Below, piece by piece: positions 20,820 through 34,200 of a DNA stretch of 64,000 nt. The DNA is from Cyanoderma ruficeps (taxonomy: Eukaryota; Chordata; Aves; Passeriformes; Timaliidae), in assembly GCA_008694505.1 (NCBI GenBank), contig VZDJ01000116.1, forward strand, positions 24,152,634-24,216,633. Direction: 5' to 3'. How positions within the stretch are numbered: the first letter of the stretch is position 1; each line of letters starts with the position of its first letter. Below the pieces are notes generated by a model. It made no database searches, was not told the origin of the DNA, and saw nothing but the letters and a program-made list of their open reading frames with translations. Both the position numbers and the translations under genes were made by a program.

Positions 20820-23789
20820 AAAAACAGCCCACTTTCATTTATTAATCCTGAGGAAATCTTGATTTCTGAAGGAAACTTCCCTACCCTGACAAAGCTCTGG
20901 GGACATCACAGTATAATTGGCATGATCAAATTCAAAGTCAAAAACAAATACGAACATTCACCAGAAGTTCAAAAACATTTAAATTATAAGAATTCACTGG
21001 TTAAAACCATAGGGAGCTTACTGTTCACACACTATTGAAAGTAAAATAAAAAGGGCACTTCTTGATTTAAAAGTGTGAGCACTTGTTATTTTTAAGTAGG
21101 ATTAAGTATCTGGACTTCCAATTACACAATGGGAAATCCCTTTTTTATTGGTAAGATTTTAATTAAGTACCTTGATTTCTGTAAATGGGAGCTTCATTTG
21201 ACACTTGTGGCCAACTTTGAATAAGTGCTAATAGAAACTGTGTAAATTCTGCTGAACTACATAGCTCTGAGTGCTGCTCAAAGAGCAGTCTGCCTCCAAT
21301 TTCAATTCCTTTAGAGAAAATCTGAAATAAGCACATTGAAGTCAATGTTCCACTGGTAGAAATCAGAGTAGGAACTGAGCCTTGCCTAGGCCTGCACTGG
21401 TTTGTGCACAGTTTTGAAACATTGCGTGGTGGATACCATAGAAATGTACATAAAAATGAATGTATTTTTTAAGTCCTGTTACATCCAGATGACTTGTACA
21501 GGAATAAAGTTGGAAAAGCCTGTCCCCCATTGCAGCTTTCAGCCGTGTATCTTCCTTTCTGGCAAGGAAACCTTTTGGAGAGAATAAAATACATTGCCAC
21601 CAGTGGAAAAGAGGAAATCATCCTGCATTTCTGCCTTCAGAGATGGCTTGTTCCCTTAGATTTCTGAATTATATTACTTTTCTTAGCCTTGAGTTTTAAG
21701 CGTAAGGTAGATATCACGATACATTTACTTTGCTAGAGAATCCTTAAACGTGGATATGTTGACACATTAACCTGATGAGACTTCCCAGAGTGTCTTTCTT
21801 AGACAAAAATGTGTGAAGTAGATATTTACATAACATTGACTCTTGAGCCTCTAGTAAAGGACGACATACAGCTCTGGAATAGATGGCTTTTAATATTTTT
21901 ATGTTACTTAAAGATAGCTAAAGAAGAGTTTAATAATTCCTGAAACTTTGCTAACATGATAATTTTAATTAAATTAAAGGATAATTCATAGTATCAAGAG
22001 TTTTCACCTTCCAGTCAATTATTGAGCATTATAACTATTACATCACAAAAAATGAAACCCACAGACACTTGATGGAGAGTACATCTTTTATTAATGTAAA
22101 ATTTTGTTTATTCCTTCTGTTGCTTTGATGGAACTTTGATGGAACGTGGGTAATATCCCTCTCACCTAGTTTTAGCTGCATGAAATTCAGATGTTTTCCT
22201 CTGAGCTGTTTTTCTGGATGGAATCTGACTCCTGTGTGATTGTCACAGTCATCAGGTAAGAATAAGGTGCAATTCGCTGAATTATTTCAGATTTTTTTGG
22301 TAGGATGGGTTGCCCTTGAAGTATCTATTTAATGATGACGAAAAGTTTGGCAAGTCACTTGCATCTGGATGTCTACTTTTAACTTCTCACTTTATGGGAC
22401 TTCTTGGCTTATTTTCAAAGTGTGTACATTAGTTCATGCTGATTGCTACTTTATTTTCAAGAAGACCCATGGACTTTACTGGGATGAGTTGTCTGACTTA
22501 ATTAAAGCCCAGTGTATGGCTTTGCAATAATTTATATTTTCCAAGTTTTAGACTGCACTGCTCTCATCCTTTTCCATCCCTCCCCCACCATACACACCCT
22601 GTGTATTCTGCATCCATTCCCCTGCTGTGTCTTGTGGCACCATCCCTTCCCTCCCAGCTGGCTCCTCACCCTGTACACAGATTTAATGAACTCTATCCTA
22701 AGGTGGCTTGCAAGAAGGTTTCCCATGAGCTTGGAAAAAAAGTGAGGCATAAGAAAAGTTATTTTAGAAACTGGTCGCTGACAAATTTCGTGGTGCACAG
22801 CTGCTGTTTAATCACAATGAATGTGGAGATCCTGAGAAATAAGTTACTCCCTGTAGCAGCAGTTGTAAAGTGGTGGTGAGAGACCCAAACAAAACATTGA
22901 AGGGGAAGTGTCAGTGATAGTAAAAGCAGGTCTGTCACTAAGAGAGACTAAGAGCACTCCCCGTGCTCTCTGCTGAACAGTAGAAGCTTGATGAAGAAAG
23001 CAGGTGACATCATGTTGTGTCAGACATAAAAAAAAAATCCCATTTCATCCATAAGAGCTTTTGTGCTGCTTTTCTTTTTTGCTGGAGAGATTTCACTGAA
23101 GTTATTTGATAGTCAGTGTCTGATTTATGTGATTAATTACCTATATCAGATACCATGGGTTTTAATCTCTGAGTGAATAAATATTGCTCCTGGGATCAGG
23201 AGACGTTCTCTAGAGGCTGAGACCTCATTGCTGGATGGGAAACAAATAAGAAAGAAGTGGGACATTTTAGGAAACTGTGTGAACCAATCTTTTATCTAAT
23301 GAGTATTTCTAGCAATACTTGCATAGAATTGTTTCATTTTTTTCCTGTGATATTTGCACAAAATAACTGGGTATATGTAATCCCAGTGTAAGGACAGAGA
23401 AGAAGGGAAGACATTCTCCCTTGTGTTCAGCAAGAAGATGTTTTCCCAAGTCCTGGAGAACTGGAGTTAGAGGGGGAGGGGAGGAAGTGTGGCACAGGGA
23501 TGTGTGGGATTGCCTGCTTGGGATTTGTGCATAATGAAGTTGGTTAATCAGTGCAAGCCGAATTGGAAATCCACAGATTATGTGACACAAGTATTGTCTG
23601 CAGCGCTCCTGAACCTGTTCTAATCAAAAGCCAGGTTGAGGGAAGATAAAACAGATTTGTGCTAAAATGAAAGAGGAAAAAAATCTTCTCTCTCTAAGCA
23701 ATAACCCATCTTGATGAAACCAGAGTGATCCCGTGAGCAAGGCTTTTGTGAGCAAACCAGAGTGAGCTCACTGCAGTCAGCTAAATGGA
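20820..23789. other. Non-coding, nothing recognised
   Basis: AT-rich DNA. A possible fragment of the TTGAAGTCAATG repeat family is at 21326-21345. A short direct repeat CTTTGATGGAA is doubled at 22123-22144. Frames near 22512-22879 are chance length. Confidence 0.5.
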
Positions 23790-24130
23790 GCCTGCTTGTC
23801 TACAATGGTCATTACAGCTTTCCTTTGCATATTAGCCTTCATTTCCATCACACGTGCATTTAGAGCTTTGGGCAGGTATTGACAAAAAAATCTGAATATA
23901 TTGCACCTCCGCTGCCTAATTACAGTGGTGACAGCAGAAGACAAAGGATATACATGAGATCTGAGCGAGGTGTTAAATCATAATAACATGTGTTCACACC
24001 ATGCCCCATTCCTATATATGGGATGAAAAAATCCCACTAATTAAGGTTACTTTGTTAGACTGATAGGTAATTACCAGAGCAAAACTTGTAACCTCCCGGC
24101 CCTTAGTAGGAAAAGGTCGAAAATAATGGT
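23790..24130. promoter_or_regulatory. Candidate regulatory block, homeodomain cluster
   Basis: Repeat-free sequence with three TAATTA cores (23917-23922, 24048-24053 and 24068-24073) and a POU-like TTTGCATA near 23826. Clusters of such sites are usual in developmental enhancers but also occur in AT-rich DNA by chance. Conservation across birds is the missing test. Confidence 0.28.
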
Positions 24131-24719
24131 GTAGTCCTTCATAAATCTGGAATGGAAAAGGAATACCAAGTAACTTAACACAGAGGAATTTTTAAGTTTC
24201 TATACACACTCTTTAATGCTTCTTAAAGAGCACTGCTTAGATTTATATTTCTTTCAGCTTACAGGACATTCTGAATTTAATCTCCCCGTAGCCACTCGTC
24301 TACAATGATTTCAGCTGTGGGTCACAGGAGTTAAACCTGATAACAGCTCCATTGCAGCCCTTCTGCTTTAGAGGTCAATGGAAAGTTTCTCAGGAGGCAT
24401 CATTCAAAAATAATATCTACTTCTACATGAGAGATTTGAGTCAGAGTTTGATTTCCTCCCTCCTTTGACTTGGAGACTTTTATTTGATTAAAATGAAGAG
24501 GAGTACTAAATGCTGAACACCTACTGGAGAACACATCTCTCTTAAAGAGCCACCATCACCCAGCTCACATCTATAATATGAACCATGATTTTGTTGGTCC
24601 AACAAGAAATAAACATTGCAGACAACTGTTAGGAAAAACTGGTGACATTAGGGGGCCTATTAACACTCCGTCAAATTAACAATATATTTCTAATTCCCTT
24701 GAGTGTCATATGTGTTTTT

Positions 24720-24840
24720 TCTTATAATATTGGCTGATTCTCTCCTGCATTAATGAGGTGGACTGCTGCCAAAAATATGCAAATGGAAATCCAGTGGACC
24801 TGCCGTTCTAAATTCAGATATCTAGGAATTCACACTTAAA
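24720..24840. promoter_or_regulatory. Candidate regulatory block with octamer
   Basis: Contains ATTAATGAGG and a perfect octamer ATGCAAAT (24777-24784) within ATATGCAAATGGAAATCC, in otherwise unique sequence. Suggestive of an enhancer only by motif content. Confidence 0.25.
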
Positions 24841-27800
24841 TGAGAGTTGAAAAACCCCCAAACCACACAGTCGTTTGGTGGCAAATCCTCTGCTGTTAGA
24901 TTGCTTGTACCAGTGCTGGAAAACATCAATATGTAAATACCTTGAACTCTAAACTCCTGAAGTCTGTATTATCTGAGTTTTTACAGTGGAGGTGTCAGGT
25001 CCTCTTTAGACTCTCTCCCACATTTAAATATAGATCTGCAATCAAATTATAGAGCTTTCCCTAGGAAACAGCAAGTCATGTAGTTCCCAGATAATGTAGA
25101 CAAACAAATCACATTTCCCTGGCTCTCCCACCCTTTCTGAATCTGAAAATTACTTCTGAAGCTGAAAACGATGTCTTAAAGCAGAGGAGAAACACATGTA
25201 TCCCTACACACATACAAACCCCCTATTTAATACAGCGACAGATTGTAATTCTCCCTAGAAACAAAACAAAGCAGCCATAATGCTGCACAAAGCACTGGCA
25301 ACCACACAAACTCACTCAGTGGCCTCCACTGAATCTGGGGTTAGGCATTATGACACAGGGTGTTGGAAACCACCCCATCCCCGCCTCTCCACAGCCCTTT
25401 TTCCATATGTTCCCTGTTTCTGGTTACCTTCCAGCTGCCAGATGTTCCTTCCCACTACCACCACCCTGGACCTGCAGACCCCCTTTTTCTGGGTGGAAAT
25501 AATAGCGTGCAGATTTCAGGAATATTTGCCTTTATTTGATGCTATTCTCGTCCCGCCCTCGCCGTGGCTCCAATCTCGCTGAAGATTACATGGTAGATGA
25601 TCTTCGTTTATTGGGCATGTGTTCCTAGATTTTTAAGGCAAGCAGGGACCAATATCGCTGTTTAATCTGGATTTCTGTGTCACAGTGTTGTAGATTTTAG
25701 CTGGTGGTGCTGGTGTTGAGTCCAACAGGAAGAACGTATCTTGCAGCCCCACACTCCTGACTGTGTGCAGGCTAAAGGACAAACTGGATCACATGGATAA
25801 GCTCTCAAATTTAACCCTTCTCCCACTAAAATGCTGGGGTTTATTCCATGTGAACAGAGGGGGTCCCTGATCAGCTCAATCCCTTTCCCAAACTGATACC
25901 GATCCTCAGCTTTTTCCTGTTATCTGGAGAGCTACCTTACAATTCTTAATATATGAAAAGGAGAGAGTAAAAAGAATCAAATAACAATAATAATGCAATT
26001 CTCCATTTTTCCATTCAGCTTCTGGAGACCATCATCTACTTGCTGCTGTTCTTATGCAGTAGGATCTAAGCCACTCTCATTTTTAATGAAAGCTTAATGC
26101 AAATCATCTGAAAAGTCATGCAGTGTTCCCCTGAAGTGTCCACGCTAAATTGCCATTCAGGAATTCATACCTTTCAGTGGGAAAGAAATAAAAAGAAGAA
26201 GAAGTTTAGTTCCCATTTGAGACAAGTGGTTGTGATATAAATCCCAAACAAGAAATATAAAATAAAAAGATGGAAGAAGCAAAGTTATATTTTTATCCTA
26301 TTTAGGTAGTCAAGCTGCAGCTAAATGTGTAACAGAGTTTACAAAAGCACATGAGTGATAAACTATGACTTCAGGAATTTAAATGCCCTAAAAGTTTTCT
26401 CATAGTGTGGGTTCTCATTTAAAAGGATTGAAGCCTTGTCCAGGTACTCACTGTGTTCTGCATTTCTGAAGACTCCAAAACACAACCACATGAGCAGTTT
26501 TATCAAGGCTTGCATAATTTCATGTTTTTCATAAACAGATATACAGGACCCAGCTGCTTCTGGGGTATATCTGTGCAGGTTTGACTTTTTTTTCCCCCCT
26601 GTATAAAATGCAAACTCCACAGCAAAAATAAGAAATACTATTTAAGGAGGGAAAATCTTCCAGAAAGTGAAATAACTAGTAAAGTGAGATCCAGTCTAGG
26701 CCAGTTGCATATCAATTGCACAACTGTAGAATGTAAAATAAAATTGATTTATTGGACAATATCTGATTTCAGTGGCTTTACACCAAGGATGCATTAGTTG
26801 AGCCAGTATTTTTGCGTTAAAAAAACACCAAAAAAATCTTTTATGTTTATCACACACCTGGCCATAAACCAGCCCCAAACTTCCCTTAAATTAACTTGTC
26901 AGAAATCCACAAAGCAGCAAAACGCAACTCTTGGGGTAGAATCTCACAGTGGAGTTGAGCTCTATCAAAAATCAAGATTTAGACCATGTGTTTCCTGTAT
27001 GATGTTGATCTGGTAATTGCCTTTCTTGCTGCTTTGGGTGAGATTCTGATATCTCCCATATCAGTTTTCCAGGTGTTATATTAGTCATCTTCCCTTCACA
27101 AACAGAAATAATTTCTCCTTTTCGACTGCATTAAGATACACTTCAAATGAGCTCCCCACCTGTCTTAACAACTGTAACCACCGAGTGCTTGCAAGCAGGT
27201 ACCCAGAGCAATCCAGACCTGCACATGTATTTATAATGAGCCTTAAGCCATGACACAGTTATTTTTAAAATCTTTTCAGATCATAATCATCACTAAGAAC
27301 ATTTAGCCTGAAATAAGAGCTTTTCCTTCCTCACTCGTCTCCTTGTTTTCTGCCCACTGGATACCCCAGTAGGAATGTAATGGGCACGTGTGTTAAAGGT
27401 GAGGAGACCAATCGCAATGGCTTTTAAATGATAATTATTCAAACTACCAGAAGACAAACCTGGCTCTTGAGGAGGGAATAGAAAAATGACATTAAAAAAA
27501 AAAGAAAGTTTTTCTGCAGTGAAAACACCCGTTTCCTCACTTGGTTTTCTCAAGTCTGCACGTGCCTCACGCAAGGGTCTCCAATTTCTAGAGGAGCTGA
27601 TAGCTGAGACTCTCCTCTAAGGGAGCCCTGCAGAGACCCCTGAAAGCTCCTCCTGGGCAAGATCACAGTGGGCTACATGAAACCAGGTGCTTTCTTCCCC
27701 TTTTTTCATCATCTGATGGTTTTTGGGGGATTTGGAGAAGTGGATGCAGAGGAGAAAATGTAACATTTGTAACATATTTAAAAGAATTCACTCTCTGAAT

Positions 27801-27867
27801 CTTCTCTTTTGCATGAGGAGCCTGAAAAGGAAATTTTGCATGGCCGGGCATGCCTGTGCTTCTCAGA
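24841..27867. other. Non-coding, nothing firm
   Basis: AT-rich. A unique-looking block at about 25985-26180 with AGCTTAATGCAAATCATC has a POU-like site. An 85-codon minus-strand frame (26363-26620) has a balanced amino-acid composition but no family that I recognise and no clear splice context. Confidence 0.45.
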
Positions 27868-28045
27868 GTCACAGAATCATGGAATAGGTTGGAAGGGACC
27901 TTCAAGATTTCCACATTCCAACCCTCTGCAGTGCACAGGGACACCTTCCACTAGACCAGGTTGTTCGGAGCTCCATCCAGCCTGGCCTTAAACAGGGTTG
28001 GAGCATCCACAGCTTCTTCGAGCAACCTCTTCCAGTGCCTCAAAA
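27868..28045 (-). mobile_element. CR1 LINE 3' end fragment
   Basis: Begins on the + strand with TCACAGAATCATGGAATAGG and GGTTGGAAGGGACCTTCAAG and continues through ACCAGGTTG...TCCAGCCTGGCCTTAAA, the inverted terminal part of avian CR1. About 180 bases remain. It is in the same orientation as the copies at 14.8 and 48.5 kb. Confidence 0.92.
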
Positions 28046-28182
28046 GTGTTACATCATTTCATTACAAACACACAATTTCAGCGAAGCTCCTTAAATGCCG
28101 AGAGGAGGTAAAAAGAAAAGCAGGAACCATTGTCAATCTGTTTTTTTCCTCTCTTAATGGGATTTTGGGTAGCAGATCCTGG

Positions 28183-28206
28183 CTCACACACCTCTGAGTG
28201 TGTGAG
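28183..28206. repeat. Perfect 9-bp inverted repeat
   Basis: CTCACACAC, loop CTCTGA, GTGTGTGAG. The arms are perfectly complementary. Being TG-rich, it may come from a short simple repeat. No terminator function is implied. Confidence 0.7.
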
Positions 28207-31200
28207 TGCGTGGTAGCTCTGTGCTTTATGGTGTGTTCAGGCATCACCTGGTCCCTGGGATTGCAGCAGCTTTGAGACCTCCTTGGAGTTATAGTTATAG
28301 TTATTATATATAAAACAGTTATATTTGCCCCCTAAAGACTGTGGAAAGTCGAAAACAGGAATAGTACAAGCCATGCTACCCACAACTCCGATCCTCCTCA
28401 CTGTCATCTAGTTCATTCAGTGGTGGAGCACTATCAAACTCTTTAAAGAATCCCAAAACACCTCAAAAGTTATTGCACAAGATGGCCATATGGCCACTGA
28501 CACTTCTGAGTCTTGTATGGTGCTGGCTGTGTTGAAATAGATGATACTATAATTATATAATATCATCTCACAAATAAATGTGTAACTCTATAAACATACC
28601 AGATTAACACACAACATTACATTAAGAATTCAGTATTGGAAACAAAACAAAAGTGAGCACATTCTGAATTAGCACAGTGGTATGAAGATCTGATATTATG
28701 CTTTTGTTTAATACTGTAAATTAGACAGGAAATGTAGTTTAATTTTGTGTATGCTTGTAAATAAACAACATGTTGTAGATTTCATCATGCTCATTATATG
28801 GAAAATTACTCCGCTTTTTTTTCTTACAAGAGCTTATGATACAAAATCTTCTGTTTATCTCAGTGATTTTTTTTTTCCTGAATGTAAAAAAAAAAAGGCA
28901 TTATGCATCCTAACATCCATATCTGTAATTCTGTGAGCATCCCTTTTGTTTACTGCGCACAACATAGTTGTAACAAAGACATTTACGCCTTTGGAGTCTG
29001 AAGCATGAAGTCGTTCTAAATCTGTGCCCACAGGTAATAATTACTTCACTCATTAACAGATCTCCCTAGTCTCTCATAAAACAGCTCCGAAAAGGTCTCT
29101 TGGGACAGAGTCAGGAAGTGTGTTTTATGATCATTAATATGGTACTACCTTGGAAATACCTAGTCTGGCTGGTTTAGCCCCAAAGCTATGTTTGTTTGCA
29201 CAAACCCAGCAGGTTTTGCAATGACGGGGAGGAGGCTGAATCCAGCCCCAGTGGTTCCTCTTCATCCTCTCCACGCACCAGAGGGCTGAGTCACATCTTA
29301 CTCTTTGGCATCAGCAGGCCATTACTAAGAGAAAGGGGCAAAGGAAGGCTAAAAAAATGAGTAATTGATGTCAGGCATTCAACAGGATATGAGAAATAAA
29401 AGATCAGAACGTAAAACCTCGTGGCGATTTTGTGTGTGCACGTATTCAGGAAATTTTCAAATTATTGCCTTAGCTAAAAACAATCATTAAGATAATTTGT
29501 TAATGAGAGTTCAGGGCTGACAGTGAAACACAGCAGTAGTGTGAGGAGGCAGGACCTCAGTGAAGTATGTACAGCTTGGTTTAACCCCATGAGCAAGGGA
29601 TTTGGGTCTCTAGATCTGTTGTACTTCAGTTAAGTACCCTTTTAATAAATAATTGATCAATCAGTACAAAGATCTTTGGCATGCTAAAGACAATGCTGCA
29701 GAATGAAAAATGCCCTGCAGGGAGATCAGGATCATTAACCAAGCTAGACAACCCCTTCATAAAGTGCCCAGCTTATAAAAAATAAGAGTTTGGATTAGTC
29801 TCCTATGGGTTATGAGAAAAGCACCGAACAAAACATCCAAGGTCTGCAAAAATTGGAACCTGTCCTTTATGTCCTACGGGTACTAAAATTTGACACAAGT
29901 CAGGTAAAATTTACCATTCATTCCTATAGAAAACCAACCTCAATAATCTCAGAAAGTTGTAAGATGGTGTTTCTTACACAACCTGGGGTGCTGTGGAAGG
30001 TCTACTGTCCTCTCTAGATAGAGAGAGGAAAAGTACTGGGCACACAGACTGGGATTTTCTTAATGTGTCCAGACTTTTTCTGGGACCTTGCCATGAAAAG
30101 TCCTACCAAAACTTATATGCCACCGAAGAATCTGAAGAAAATTCAAGGTAAAAAAGGCAGCTGTCTGCTATTGAAGAAAGAAGGGTTGTCTTGCCCCAGA
30201 GTATTTTGCAGCACATGTCAAAACTGTCTTCTTCAGGTACTGTGCTTACTTGGTACATCAAAAAGATCTGTCACTGTGTTATATCATCACTCAGAGATGC
30301 CACTCAGGGCTTTCTATTTTCTTTTTTTAAACGGGCTTCATTTTAGACACCTCAATCAATTTCCCTCTTGTGGCTTTTCCCCTTCAGGCCAAAGCATCCC
30401 AATTTCAGTACTAATTATTCTTATTACAAAAGTCCCTGAGGTCCTACTCAGACTGCTGTGCTTAGGGGTATGCTAAAGCCTGACTGGAAACATTCCCAGT
30501 GCCAAAGAATTTGCAAGTAATTTAAGGCAGGATGAAACAAGTGGGTATGTGAGACAGTAATTAAGGGGATGGGATTGGAAAGCAAACCCATAGTAGCACT
30601 GAGTGGTCACACTGATTATCTTCACACAGAGATTTAGACTCAGCTGCAATTTTTTTTTTTTTTGATGCTGAGGTATAAACAACTAAAATGGATACAGTTG
30701 TGATTTAGAACCCAAGTGCTTTATAAAATCTGAAATGTGTGGTTTGCAAAATTTGTCAGTTACGTGTACCCAAGCTTCAGCTGAATTCTTCATTTTAGGA
30801 ATTAGAAGGACCAGTGGCTGAAGGTGGGAATGCTCAGAGGGTTCTAGAACCACCTGATACACTCTCAGCAGGGCAGCAGAGTTCAGGCAAATCAGGCAGT
30901 TTTTGGTAACAGCCCTGTAAGATGCTCTTCTCTAATGGACGCTTGAGTGAAAGTTTGGAGCCGTGAAAATACAGCCTAGAATGACAAAAGTCCTCCCTAA
31001 AACCTGCAGAGCTTAGTGAGAAACACTATAAATCCCACTGTTGTGGCCCTATCCAAAATTAAGTGCTTGATTTTTCTGCCCCTGGGAGAAACTGGGGCCA
31101 AAACTTCCCCTGCCTTGCGTGGTGTGGCACCAAGATCTTTGTCTGCTCAAGTGGTGTCACACACATCCTTTCCCAGCGGTAAACTCAGCCCTGTCAGGCA

Positions 31201-34200
31201 GGGAACAGATCTTTGGCCAATGTAAACTGGCAGAGAGTTAGAGTAGTTGAGACCATCTGCAGACCTGCCAAGGGAGAAATTTCCTCATTGATTGCATGGG
31301 AATTGGGATGGAGAGCACCACAGACAGAGAAAATGAAGGACGGCGAGGGCACATGTTTGCAATATCCCAGCACAGGGGAAATCAGGACTTAAATTAGCTT
31401 TTCATTTTCGGAGGGAAGGTGGCTTATCCTGCGGCCATCGAGACAGGTTGTTTGGACGCGATGAAAAACTGAGACAAGCTGTGAGGCAAAATGGCCCCAT
31501 GGAATCTACTAAACCCAAGAAAAGTGATCTGCGAGAAGCTGGAAGACGAAAACCATATCCATGTCTGCCACTCAATATAATTTAGTGTAGCAAATAGCAA
31601 ACACTCAGACTGAACATACGAGAGTAGAAACAGTGCAGGTATTAATATATCTGCTCTTCCCACAGATTGGCAAGCAGCCTAAATCCACTGCTACCTGAAA
31701 TTATGCCAACCTGTTCAGCACATCTGAATTTAAAACTAATCTCTTATTTACAATCAAAGCATCTACAAAGCTGGTGCTTGTAATGGGTTTTATTATACTG
31801 CATTAAAGATTGTTGTTGAAATTTGCATTTCCAATGACCAATTAGTATATTTATTTATTAGAATTTAGTCGTGCTATTTCTAGTAAATGAAATGTAGTGC
31901 ATAAGAACATAAATAGGATTATTAGCTACATTCCTCTCTTTCCTCTTCTATGGACTTCATTATTTTTGCACAGATGCCAGGATTTTTTTTTTTTTCAGTG
32001 AAAAATTAAGATTGCATGAAGACTTGCCCACTCTCAAAAGCTGTGATGACATTCAGTGTGATTGCAAGTTATACCACATTAAAAAAGACGTTTCTCTGGA
32101 AGCAGCGGTTAAAACCCAGACGCCTACATTTATTTACATTTGCAATGCTTGTGCCATGTGTATAGGATACAGTGAACTGCTAACTTTTGGAATGAAAATA
32201 ACTTGTGTCTGTGTTAAATGTCACAGGAAATTGTAGCGCTGATTAATAAGTAAAGAATACATAATTAGAAAAAAAAAGTTGCTTCTTGTAAAACTGCTGC
32301 GTGTGTGTGTGTTTAAATTCTCATTCAGTTTTTTTTTCCCCAGGAATGAGCAGATTAAAATAAATAGAGGGATCACGTAATGAAATTTGCTCTCCCATTT
32401 AATATGAGTGTTCAGGTTTCAGGATAACATTGTTCCTTAACAATTTATTTAAAACAGGAGGCAGAATATTTCCATTGTTACCTGGTTTATTAAGCTTCCA
32501 AACACAAAGAAAAAAAGATTTCTTTGCCTCAAAGTTACAGTTAGTATGAATTAAACAACAGCTTAAATAACTATAGAGGAATAGTTTTAATGAAAGCTAT
32601 GGTAAGAATTTCTTCATATTTTCCTTGGTTAGACGTCTGAAAATAACAAAAATTGGGGTAATAAATGGAAAGGAGGAGATTCTGATCCAGATGGGAAAGT
32701 TCACAAAATTCAGGACTTTTGTTTCAGCTCCCAGTTTCTCTGGCCTCTTGTAGATTCTCCTTCTCTGGTGCTTTACACGAGGGTGTTGGTTTGCTTTTCA
32801 AATATGAATAAAATGTAACAAAATATAGATATAAGACCAAGGAAATGCTTTCCTCAGATTGATATGCTAAGGCCAATGAAATCACCAAAAGCTAAGAACA
32901 ACTTCGGAATCTTTGTAAGCTTTGATGCTGGCCATAACTCCTTCTTTTAATAAAACGTTCAAAACAAGTGGACCTTTTCCGAGGTAAGTTCTTCATCTGA
33001 CAAAAGCCTTTTGAACGTTCAGTATTTTGTCATTCCTTACACATATGGAATCTGCAGAACTGTTATTTACATAAGTTGATCTGTAATGTATCCGTAATGA
33101 ACGATTTTAATTAAAATGGTCAAACTGGTTGTTAAAACAGTGGACAAAATGGTACACCTCTATGTACTTATAATTTGAGATGACTGGAGCTTGTTTTTTG
33201 GCAGAGAGAAAGTGAGGCTTTGATAGGACAGATGAGAGTTTTAAACAGAGTTTTCTTTTTACATCTATTTCATCTTGACAGTGCATATTCACTAGCACTC
33301 AGAGGGAACTGAAGGTGTGCTCAACACCTGCTTCACAGAAGTCCCCAGCTGTGAATTGCAGCAAGAATATAATGTACTCTGCAAGCCAGGGGTCTCTTTC
33401 TTCATTTTTTATTGTAATCAGGTAAGAGGGTCTTGCTTGAATTCATGCACCAGGTCACCTCTGGATAATTCAAGGAGTTTGTTGTTTCTCTGCAGAAGCC
33501 AGGTTACAACCAGAACAGCACTTCCATTTCTTATCCAATCACCCTCTGTGCTCACTTCAAGGAAGTATTAGAGAAAATGACATTTGAACACAAAGGAGTG
33601 CTCCCCTGCTTCACTTCCTATATCACCAGGAGCCAAAAAATGATGAAGGGCGGCCCTTATTTAAATCCAAAACTGAATTTTTTGGGTATCTCTGTTCTAG
33701 CATGAATATTCAAAGCCATTAGTCTCTTTGCTTGCAAATGCAACTTGAAGTCCTTTAGGAATGAAAGCAACCAGAGAGAAAACAATTCAGTAAAGCCATG
33801 CTTAGGTTTCAAGACAATGTTCAAATGGATCACCATGGAAGAGTTTTTGGAGTACAAAGCACTAAGTACTTTGCTCTTTGACCACCATTGCTCACTAGTT
33901 TGCAAAAAAAAATCATTTCTTTACATAGATCTGAAAATAGACATGACTCTACTGGTATAGGCCTGATAAATTCATCCAGGGATGCTTTTTGTGTTGGCTG
34001 CTAGAGCTTCCAAGTGACTGCTGTGGTGTTTGCAGTGCTCACTGGAGCTGCTTTGAAGAAGAGTCCTCTCAAGTGAGCAAATGACTCCTGTCATTCAGTG
34101 TGCACCATCCATGTAAACCTTCACGTGCTTTCCACAATTCACACAATTTCCTGGTAACTTCCAGCACTTTGACCAACTTCAACGTGACCACTTCCAGAGT

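Noticed and set aside
24007..24022. CArG-like CCTATATATGG considered as an SRF site
   Set aside because: There are seven A/T bases between CC and GG instead of six, so it does not fit the CArG consensus.
26363..26620. Minus-strand frame of 85 codons that reads like protein
   Set aside because: Short, no recognisable domain and no convincing splice sites. Kept only as a note.
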